Below are positions 55,170 through 64,000 of a stretch of DNA of 64,000 nt, one piece after another. Made by a program: the position numbers and the translations under genes. Position 1 is the stretch's first letter. The number at the start of each line of letters is the position of its first letter. Below the pieces are notes generated by a model. The model searched no databases and was not told the origin of the DNA. It saw only the letters and a program-made list of their open reading frames with translations. The stretch comes from Macrotis lagotis (Eukaryota > Chordata > Mammalia > Peramelemorphia > Peramelidae), in contig NC_133660.1 in the NCBI RefSeq assembly GCF_037893015.1, positions 165,046,283 through 165,110,282 of the forward strand, written 5' to 3'.

Positions 55170-57040
55170 TTTATTTTATTTATTTATTTTTAAGATTTAG
55201 CTATTGGGTTTTATATTGTTACAATAGTCTTGCTATAAAAGCAAACATAATTCCCCCTCTCCCTCACAAAGATGGAGAAACCTCAAGAAAAATAAAGTGA
55301 GAGAGAAAAAAGTATACTTCAGTCTGTATTCAGATGCCATAAGCTCTGTCTCTGAGATGGATCACATTCTTTATCATAAGTCCATCAGAGAAGTTGCTTC
55401 AATATTTTTTCCCACAGTTGTTATTGCTAACTGTATTTCCTTCCAGCCTATTCCTCCCACCCCTTTTATTCTATTCTCTCTCTCCTTTCACCCTGTCCCT
55501 TCTCTAAAGTGTGATGTATCCAACTACCTTCTCCCATGATCTTCCTTCTCTTTTATCACCTACCCCCCACCCTGGCCCATCCCCTGTCCCCTTTCTCTCA
55601 TCTCTTTCCTCAGGGCAATTTTCCTGGAGAATTTCTTGAAAAATGAAATCAAGTCTCTTTTCCTGCTCATGACTTTCAGGTAGCCCAATAATTTTAAAAT
55701 TATTTCTTCTGGATCAGTTTTCTAGGTCAGGTGTTTTTCCACTTAGATATTTCACATTTTCTTCTAGCTTTTCACTCTTTTGTTTCTTTTTTATTGTTTT
55801 GTGATTTTTCATAAAGTCATCAGCTTCCCTAATCTCCACTTTACATTTGAAATAATTACTTTTTTCAGAAAGTTTTTTTTTAACCTCCTGGTCAATTCTT
55901 CTTTTTTCAGGTATTCTCCCCATTAATCTTTTGGTCTGCTTTTCCCATTTGACCTAAACTGGTTTTTAAGAAGTTATTTTCTTTAATATTTTTAAGTATC
56001 TCTATCACCAAGCTGCTGATTTGGTTTTCATGATTTTCCTGCATTGCTCTCATTTCTCTTCTCAATTTTTCCTCTACCTCTCTTGCTTGATTTTCAAAAT
56101 CTTTTTTTTTCTAAAAAAACAAACAAAAAAACCCCAAATCTTTTTTTTTTGAGCTCTTCCATAACTTGAGCCCAATTCATATTTTTTTGAAGGCTTTGAA
56201 TACAGAACTTCTGTCTTAAAGTAATTGTTCATGGTTAGATTCTTTTTCTTCAGTTGTTTGCTTATTTCCCCAACCTATGCCCTGATTTTTAACTCTTTGT
56301 TAAGTGAGATTCTGCTTTCAGGGTGGAGGATGCACTTTCCCAAGTTTTTGAGGGTTTTTTTGGACACTATTCTCAGGACTTCAATTCCTTCAAGGTCTAA
56401 TGAGAGGCTCTGACTGCTTTCTGAGCCTGTGCTCTGGTCTGTGGATGACCAAGAGCACTCCCCTCTGTCCTGGAGCTGTGAGGAGGGTCACTACTCCACT
56501 ATGGTAGTATGGGGCCCCAAGCTGAGACTTGGATCTGAGTATGGGAAAAGCAACAGAGTCCTGCCCCAGTGAAAGCAGAGAGACCTCTGTATTCTCCCCA
56601 ACCCCTTTATTTTCCTTGGGCTTAGCACTCTGGAAGTAGCTGCCTAGTGGCTCTAAAAGCTTGCTTCTCATTCCCAGGATGGTGATATGCCCAACTGGGC
56701 TCCACACTAACTCTGGTGTAGCAGAGTTTTCCCACTGACCTTCCAAGATGTCCTTGGCAATCCCTGGGTTGAGAGGTCTGGAAACTGTCCCCACTGCCAA
56801 GGACCTAAGCACCCCCTGCCTGGGCTTTGCTTTGGCCCTTTCCAACCTGGTGGAACAGACACTTCCTGCAGATCTTCCAAGTTGTCTTGGGCTGGAAAAG
56901 TTTTTCACTCAGTCTTTCTGTTGGTTTTGCTAGTCTAAAATTTGCTTAGTCATAATTTTTAGGTATATGGAGTGATCTAGGGGAAAGTTTATTGCAATTC
57001 CTGCCTCTGCTCCACCATCCTGGCTTTGCCTCTTGACAAG
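55162..57040 (-). mobile_element. HAL1-like element, copy D (older, internally deleted, without SINE modules)
   Basis: Body about 55,170-57,031, with direct repeats cttgacaa at 55,162-55,169 and 57,032-57,039. Minus strand: 5' region (opening gccaggatggtggagcagag), ORF1 N-terminal and coiled-coil part (about 56,270-55,620), then a direct jump at about 55,612 into the 3' region. The ORF1 RNA-binding and C-terminal domains and the first part of the 3' region are missing. The 3' region (55,190-55,610) aligns with B and C; the SINE-module sites (near 55,310 and 55,510) are empty, as in C. No ORF2. Confidence 0.75.
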
Positions 57041-58954
57041 ACTACATACTTAAAAACCTTGTTCTACTAGGAAGACAAGTAGCAAAAATGAGAGATGACA
57101 AGTGCTGTCTGTTTCTTTTCCAGATAGGGTCATAGATCAATTTTGAGTTATGCATTTTTTAAGATCTTATTTCATATATATATATGCCACACTCCCACAT
57201 ATTTTGGAATTTAACTATGAGATATATATTGCATACAAATCTTTGCATATAGCATATTCACAATTAATCATAACTTCTGGAAATTAAAAACAAGCCCCAA
57301 GTCTCAGAGTTCAAATCTAGGTAGAACTTATTTATTTGTTTACATTTGCATGGAGAAAAAAAAGTGAGGCAGATAACCTCATTCTTGTCTTACTTTAATC
57401 TTGTAGTCTTAGTAGGTTGATACTCATTTCTCTAGCAAGTTATATTTCAAGGAAATAACAAAAGAAGCCTTCAAGTAGCCAGATGGTACAGATGAGCCTA
57501 TCTCATTTCTAACTGTTATCTTAGTATCACTTGTGACATAAACCAATGATCAAGATGAGATTAAAAGGAAATCAAGAGCTTGGTATGGACCTCCTAACAA
57601 AAGTAATTTATTACTTTTGGAGTTAGAAACAATTCTCTCTATTTTGCTGTAGAATGAAAACATAAAGTTAAGTAAGATAAACACAGTTCTTTGGAGGAAC
57701 AATGACCCTTTTAATATTTGTTGCATTTTGCCAACCTATAGATTTTTAAAAATTTTTTTTGAATCCATGTATTTATAGTTATAATTTTGTAAAATCTTTA
57801 GTGGACTAAATCTTTAATGATTGTCTATAAAAAAAAGACAAATTGTGTATGTTACTGGGGCAGAGAAATGGAGGGAAAAAAGATGGGAGAGTATGAGACA
57901 TGATGTGCCATGGTTTGGTTTATAGATAACTTGCCTTGGTTTCAAGAACTAGATTCAAATCCTGCCTCTCTCAAAATACTAGCTATATTGGTCATTCACA
58001 TGGTCTTTTAGTGAGATTATAAAGTTACTATAAATCTCTATATTACAGGAGCTATTGGTCAGTATTTGCAGGAATTCCTTACATGGATCAAATTTTATGT
58101 CTGAATTTTAACTTTCACTGTCATTTTGTTTTTCCTGGTAAATCCCTAGTAGGAATCAGAGACAAATCACAACAAGCTCATTCTAGGTTTTTTTGGGGTT
58201 TTTTTTCCATTCTCTAGGGGTTGTCTTAGGGCCAATGCACCTTAATATTACCACTCTAAACCTTGGGAAGTTTCAATAAAATGTAATGAAAAATGACCTT
58301 CAAAATAATTTCAATGATATAAGATACTCCTTTTTTTTGAATAAAGACTAAATTCTGTGGTCATAATATTCTACTAATATGGCAGGGAAATGGATATTTT
58401 AAGGAAGGGTTTTTTTTATAATAATGATTAAAAACTAAAATTTAGCTGGAAATTTTAGTAGAATACTTCATTCCTTTCTAATTCAATGAGTTTACTCTTT
58501 CAAGTATACCCTTAAAGAAATAATGAAAAACATCATTCCCAACATAAATCCTATGGCTATGATGTGTTACTATAATAGAACTTGTCATGTCAGTAAATTA
58601 ACTGCCATTAAACTGAAGTAACTAGTACCTTAGGAATTGTTTGAACCAGTTTTAGGACTGTTGAAAGACAAGAATAGTAGGCTTGATGCTTATACTAATT
58701 TTAGCCTTGGCCAATTGACTTTGTCAATTTATTGTTCATGTGCCAAGAAATGATTGTAAATGGAATATATATGTTTTTTTCATTATTACCTCTTCCATTG
58801 ATTCCATTGTACTAACTGGGAAGTTTACTCTCTTGCTTTCTCTTCTATGTGTACTTTTCAATTTGATGCTAAAGGCAAGTATTTGAAATTATAGACACTA
58901 CAGTTGAAATATTATTCCTGCCATTATTTTTAATATTATTACTAATGCAATTAA
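57041..58954. other. 1.9 kb without recognised features
   Basis: AT-rich, with a short (AT)n near 57,174-57,186. No coding signal or assigned repeat. Confidence 0.45.
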
Positions 58955-59135
58955 TTTTGGTCTTCCGGGATCCTGACTCTTCCTACTGGTGCTATATACA
59001 TTTGTGGGAAAGTGTTCCTCTGGTTTATGGCATAAATATAAATGTATGTATACACATATATGCAGGAACATGCATATGTTTGCATATATGTGTAAATATG
59101 TATATAAGTTTGTATATATGAAACATTTTTAAACC
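58955..59135. repeat. Local duplication, left copy, with TATG-rich repeat
   Basis: 58,968-59,035 (gactcttcctactggtgcta, tatacatttgtgggaaagtg, ttcctctggtttatggca) matches 60,700-60,762 closely. A tatgtg/tata-rich simple repeat follows, as it does after the right copy. Confidence 0.8.
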
Positions 59136-59334
59136 AAGACAGCATTTAACAATGTTCAGGACATGAGACAGTCAGACACCTAGACTTAGAGCTTCACATT
59201 ACCATTGACCAATCAAGGCCTTCTCACATTATTCTTTAGTAATTGAAATAAAACTACTAAGGAAAAGAAAATTTTATTCATTTTATATCATAATTATTCA
59301 GGGTCTTACTGGGTAAGGAATCAGAACAACTATG

Positions 59335-59480
59335 TTTTCATTCCAGTGCTGCCATTAACTAGCTCTGTGACCAGGACAAGTCACTTAACCTTTTGGCTTC
59401 AATTTTCTCTTCTGTAAAATGAAGAGGCTGAACTAGATAATCTCTAAGATCCCTAACACTAAGAACCAGAATTCTCGTAT
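59335..59480 (+). repeat. MIR, plus strand
   Basis: gctgccattaactagctctg, tgaccaggacaagtcactta, cttctgtaaaatgaagaggc and actagataatctctaagatc. Confidence 0.82.
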
Positions 59481-60689
59481 GTTATGATTCCATAATGAAT
59501 ATCTGTTAGCAGCATCAAGTCCAGTGAACATTTCCATTGTCTATATATCTTCTGATGTTTTATATATTTAAATAGGAATCAAAGGACTCGAGAGGATTTA
59601 TTGGCAGGATTGTACTTCAAAATAGTTCAGAGAAATTGCAGTTTACCCTTCAAAATTCTCAATGAAAATAAAAACATATTTCAGTAATTCTTAAGTAAAT
59701 GCATTCATGGTTTTTGATGGTTCCCTTTTACATTAATGCTATTTACTTCACAATCATTATTTTATGCCTTATGGCACATGAATCACTTATAAGCAGTCAC
59801 ACTGATTATATTACCATATTGGGAATTGTTTTTAATAGACAAAAGCAAAGAACTGACATTGTACTAATTATATCAAGTATAGTATTATTATAGTATTATG
59901 ACAAACTCAAATTCCTAGGAATTCAAAAGGACTTGCTCTATGAATATAGGAAGCAATAAAAAAAATGCATACTGACTATGTGTGTGTGTTTGCCAATTCG
60001 AAATCCCCGCTCTATTGAGAACCTGCTACTTCATGTTTGGAATGTAAAGGACAAATAACAGAAGTAATAGGGTATATATTTTAGTTTTTTCAGTATCTTA
60101 CATTTATAGGATGTATAGTTCAGGTAACAGAACAATGGAATATGAGGTTTTGCTCCTTTCAAACTTGGATTATTCAATGAGTAATATATAAGTTGAATTT
60201 TAAAGAAGTCTTTATGATGAGTAAAAAAAAGTTCAATAACTTAAGGGAATTATAGGGTGGATAGTCATAGATTGGCTGAAGGATTACTCATCTCCTTGAT
60301 GATTTTTAAAAAATAACAGCAGGTTCTGAGAAAAGAAGCATCTCTGGAAGTTGAGGTCATCTAGGTACTTAGAATGCAGTTCTAGAGAGCAAATCATTCT
60401 TCACATCTCTTTAAAAATGCATCTGAGGGGAGAATGATTTTCTTTTTCTCTTCCTTTGGCAATGGAATCTTGCAGCAGAAGCACCTAGCCATAAGACACC
60501 TGACCCAGTGCTGGATCCAAGAGTGTAGTTTTGGGGAGGAGCAAGCCCACAGATGACAGCAGAGTGACTTGCTTAGCACATATCATACCCAAGGAAAGTA
60601 ATGTGAGGAGTTTCTAAGGTATAAGTGGCTTTTGATGATCTATTCCTTACATTCCTTACATGTGTGATTTTCTATTAATATACTCTTAT
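59481..60689. other. 1.2 kb without recognised features
   Basis: AT-rich. Nothing assigned. Confidence 0.4.
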
Positions 60690-61070
60690 AAGTAAGTGCT
60701 GATTCTTCCTACCAGTACTATATACATTTGTGGGAAAGTCTTCCTCTGGTTTATGGCAGAAATGTTTTGTAATACTTTTCCATTTCAATAGATGTTTTTA
60801 TTTTGAATTAATTCTTTGAACTTGGTGACATATTTCAAGTCCTCATGAGCTATAGTTTTAGGAGTATGGACCCACAAAGTATCTTGAGCATTGAGTAGTT
60901 GTTCTCTTGAAGACCCAAAATATGAGAGTGAGTATTCCTAGAAGGGGTACTACCCTTAGATTCTGAGCAATAGCCTGTTGAATTAGTTTACAAATATATA
61001 GTGCATATTTACACATGTATGTATTCATGTGTGCATGTATAAGTATGTATATAAATATTTGCACTTTTTT
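60690..61070. repeat. Local duplication, right copy, with TATG-rich repeat
   Basis: 60,700-60,762 (gattcttcctaccagtacta, tatacatttgtgggaaagtc, ttcctctggtttatggcaga) is the counterpart of 58,968-59,035. The tatg-rich part lies further on (60,990-61,055), so one copy carries an insertion or the other a deletion of about 220 bases. Confidence 0.75.
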
Positions 61071-61149
61071 TGGCCAGATCTGTAACTTTTTTTATTATAA
61101 ACAATTCCTGATGTGTAAACATGTTCTAATGCACACCAGCATACATTTT

Positions 61150-61300
61150 GCTATGTAAAGGCTTACAGAGTTGCTCAGGGGCATGGAGAGATTAAATTAT
61201 TTGTCATAGATCACATAAGTTAATATGTTCCAGAGAGACTTGAACCCATGTCTGAATTTGGGAAATTGTTCAGCACAGTTTTTTCAACAATTCTAAACTG
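61150..61300 (-). repeat. MIR fragment, minus strand
   Basis: ggcttacagagttgctcagg, tcatagatcacataagttaa and gagacttgaacccatgtctg: antisense MIR core. Confidence 0.55.
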
Positions 61301-61684
61301 TCTGCTAGTACAGAAGTCTCTCTTTTTAAAATACCAATATCCTCCCATTGGATATGGATATGGCTATGAGTCATAGAACACCACCATGATCTTGGAAGAA
61401 TGAAAATTATGAATCATTCAGCATATTACCATTGATAACTCGGCCGTGATGAGTTGTATAAAAGGCAACAGCAAGAATTGGAAATGTCTGCTCACGTTGT
61501 GAGAAAATGAGAGATAACAGAACCAAAGAAATCGTTCTAATACATAAGATAGATTGATCTTCAAGCTTTGAAGAAAGCTATGGTCAGGAATCACAGAGGA
61601 TGAGAAAGAAAAGGTGGCTTGTTATCTACTTTGCCTAGACCCAATTTTGAATCTTTAGACATGCTATTGTTTTCTAGGTTTCCT
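61301..61684. other. No feature recognised
   Basis: Nothing assigned. Confidence 0.3.
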
Positions 61685-61955
61685 GAGAGAAGATATGATA
61701 TAATACAAAGAGAACTGGATGTAGAGTTAGGAAACTCTACATCTAAGTCAGTTCTGCCACTTTGCCAAAGATATTTTCCCATTTGAGGATGGGCACGTCA
61801 GACTTCATTTCCTATCTAATTGAGTTTCGAATAGGGAAATGTTCTGTAAACTGATATAGAAATATAAATTACTTGTATCTATCTCAGAGGCTTGTTATGA
61901 AGATTACATGAGATCACATGCATCAAGTATCATAAAGAGAAGTCAGGACAGCAAT
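61685..61955 (+). repeat. MIR, plus strand
   Basis: acaaagagaactggatgtag, ctcagaggcttgttatgaag and attacatgagatcacatgca. The tail is clear, the head weak. Confidence 0.65.
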
Positions 61956-62884
61956 GATGACAATGCATATGACACACTTTGCTCTGAGCTCTGCCAGGAC
62001 CTCCCCATTACTTCAAAGCTTTACATTCCTATCTCCTCCTTAGAGTCCTCCTTTGTAGTGAAGTGAGTGGCTTCTTCTCCCATTCAAGACTCTGGCTTCA
62101 AAGCTATATCATTGCTGGCTAATCTCTGCTACATTGTAAAAATGCAGTTAATTATTCATGACCCTGGAGAGGTCGGTTGTGCTCTATTGATTTGTTGTAC
62201 ATCTCTTGGCTTGAATTTCCTTCTATTTGTCCATATTGATGATGTTTGTTTTAGCCATTAAGCTTTTAGAAGGCCACTGAACATAGTCATTTTACTTGCT
62301 TTTATAGAACTCAGTGATATGATGCCATACCATATGGAATAGAAACTTAATGATTATATTATTATATTTTCTAACTTTGACACACACATATATGTATACA
62401 CATACACAAATATATATGCTATTTGGGTCCATGAATTTTGCAGTCTTTTGAGCTAACACTTGGAAAGAAAATTAAATTCTGATGGAGAGAGAATTTTAAA
62501 TGTTAACCTAATGTGAATTTTGTCTGTACTGTGAGAATTTGGATCATATATTGAGAAACACCTTCAGAGATGTTAAGAATAGTTAATATTTCAAGTAATC
62601 TCCTAACCTATTCTATTCCTGAAATATTTTTGAAATGTAGAGCAAACCCAACATTCCAAATAACTAATAGACTATAGCTGCTAGATAGTAAGAAGTTGAA
62701 TTGAATTTAGTTTCTTTTGCTTCAGTGCTTAATCATAGGTACACTACTGATACAACAGAAGCTAGGGAAAGAGGACATTTTAGTCTGCTTTGTTTTAAGT
62801 TTTCATAGTGGACATTTTTAACTTTGTTCCTTTCTCCTAATATCACCATCACAGACATAGTGCTGGAAGGAATGTTATCAATTA
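61956..62884. other. No gene; short CA/TA run
   Basis: A cacacacatatatgtataca run at about 62,381-62,422. Otherwise nothing assigned. Confidence 0.45.
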
Positions 62885-63135
62885 AGGGCAGCTAGATGTG
62901 GCAACATAGTCAGATAGTCCAGTCTTGGCAAGTCACTTAACCCTGATTGCTTCACATCCAGGGCCATCTCCAATTATCCTGATTTGGCCATTGGACTCAG
63001 ATGACTCCTGATGAGAAAGTGAAGTTCTGGGACTTGGCATAGCACCCCCTCACTCAAATCCAATTCATGTGCATGCCCTAGTATTACTTTCCTGATGTTA
63101 TGGTCTTTGTGAAGGAAAGACAAACATCAGCATTA
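62885..63135 (+). repeat. Marsupial-type SINE with long 3' body, plus strand
   Basis: gggcagctagatgtggcaac, ggcaagtcacttaaccctga, catccagggccatctccaat, ttggactcagatgactcctg, ctcactcaaatccaattcat and tgatgttatggtctttgtga, then aaggaaagacaaacat. The 3' body beyond the tRNA-related head differs from the young SINE and is typical of another marsupial SINE family. Confidence 0.72.
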
Positions 63136-63892
63136 TCATTTAGTCCAGCTCCTTTCAGTCACATGATTCTTCAGCTTTATAAGTGGCAGAGACAAGATTT
63201 GAACTAGGGTCTTTTGACTCAAAAGTCAATAGAACCAAGCTGCCATTAAATTACTTGGTTTATGTATGGTCTGTAGTTCTGATTTCATATGGCCTTAATT
63301 TGAGATTTGGGGTAGGCCTACAACACTCCATAGAGATCAAAACCCTCCTACAAATCTTCCAGCAACTGAATGTGGGAATGGTTGACTGAACATAGCAGGC
63401 ACTTAATAAATTAACTGTAAAAATACTCATTAGTTCATGTTGAGATCCCTAGAGGCAAGCATTTTTATTTCTCAAAGCCAGGGAGAGAAATAGGATTCTT
63501 TGGGCTTTATTCTGATGTTGCTGTTGTGTTTTGGGGAGGGGTGGTGGTGATGGAACCGTTGTTAAATATTTGCCCAGAACTCCCATTTGTTAATGACATG
63601 GATATATAATGGTTGGGCATATTATTTCTGGCCTCTGCCCAAACCCAGATTTCTCTTTCCTGCCAGGTCCTTTTATCCAACCAACTAGTCAGCCCCAGGG
63701 GTTGAGAAGCTTCCTGACCACTCCCAAGTCTTGACCCTATTTTGCTTTCTCTAATATTCAATGATGCCATCTGGCAGAAAGACTAAGGGGAAACTTAAAC
63801 ATATACCTCTGGCCCTCTTTTCCCATCCTCCTCTCTCCCCAAAAGGAGGAATGCATTGGACTCACAATCAGCCCCAAGGGCCATACTTTCAC

Positions 63893-63930
<38 letters not shown>

Positions 63931-64000
63931 GGGTGAGGGGGCAGGATTCTTTAGTCTTCTCTCTTTCATCTCCCCCTCAGGTGCCAGGCTGAAGCAACAA
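63136..64000. other. No gene; TG microsatellite
   Basis: A weak antisense MIR trace at 63,160-63,235 (agtggcagagacaagatttg). A (TG)n run of about 35 bases at 63,894-63,930. A minus-strand frame at 63,507-63,770 ends in a Thr-rich stretch caused by a GGTGGTGGTGATGG run and is not supported as a gene. Confidence 0.6.

Noticed and set aside
56390-56908. 172-codon minus-strand frame
   Set aside because: It lies in the L1-type 5' region of HAL1-like copy D, which is GC-rich and noncoding in L1. No matching protein is conserved in copies A-C.

Overview
The window looks like a gene-poor, AT-rich stretch of a marsupial nuclear genome. The tRNA-derived SINE found about 18 times (A box TGGCGCAGTGG, B box GTTCAAATCC, ending TTGCAAAAACCTAAAA) is the kind I associate with Australian marsupials, and a dasyurid-like carnivorous marsupial is my best guess from memory of that tail; a family search would settle it. 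L2, MIR, RTE and L1 remnants fit a therian mammal. There are no bacterial genes, no CRISPR array, and no retroviral sequence that I recognise.

Layout. 1-2.6 kb: MIR, an antisense L2 with a young SINE in it, a second SINE, a TG microsatellite. 2.65-5.82 kb: a complete HAL1-like element (copy A). 5.8-10.4 kb: no gene seen. 10.4-12.65 kb: a minus-strand ORF for a mariner-derived helix-turn-helix protein resembling GVQW3, with a CpG island about 1.1 kb upstream; together the best candidate for a living host gene. 14.2-14.8 kb: MTRES1 processed pseudogene. 16.2-18.6 kb: long antisense L2. 19-27 kb: segments that repeat, in the same order and orientation, parts of the first 12 kb, which suggests an old tandem duplication. 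29.8-30.6 kb: internally deleted pogo-type DNA transposon. 31.7-35.7 kb: RTE LINE pieces, a COX5B processed pseudogene and an L1 tail. 36.4-41.3 kb: L1 tail split by a second complete HAL1-like element (copy B), itself hit by two SINEs. 46.6-48.1 kb: sense L2. 48.9-51.9 and 55.2-57.0 kb: two older HAL1-like copies (C, D). 57-64 kb: mostly unassigned AT-rich sequence.

The main discovery candidate is the HAL1-like family. All four copies carry an L1-type 5' region and remains of ORF1 but no ORF2. A, B and D have target-site duplications, so they moved as units, presumably using another L1's ORF2 protein. Copies A and B share three antisense SINE-derived modules in the 3' region, and the equivalent sites are empty in C and D. 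This points to a younger subfamily that captured SINEs and then spread as a composite, architecturally reminiscent of SVA. Half-L1 elements as a class are known; the SINE-loaded 3' region is the part worth checking for novelty.

All family names are assigned by eye from remembered consensus features. No database search was run, so boundaries of old repeats are approximate.
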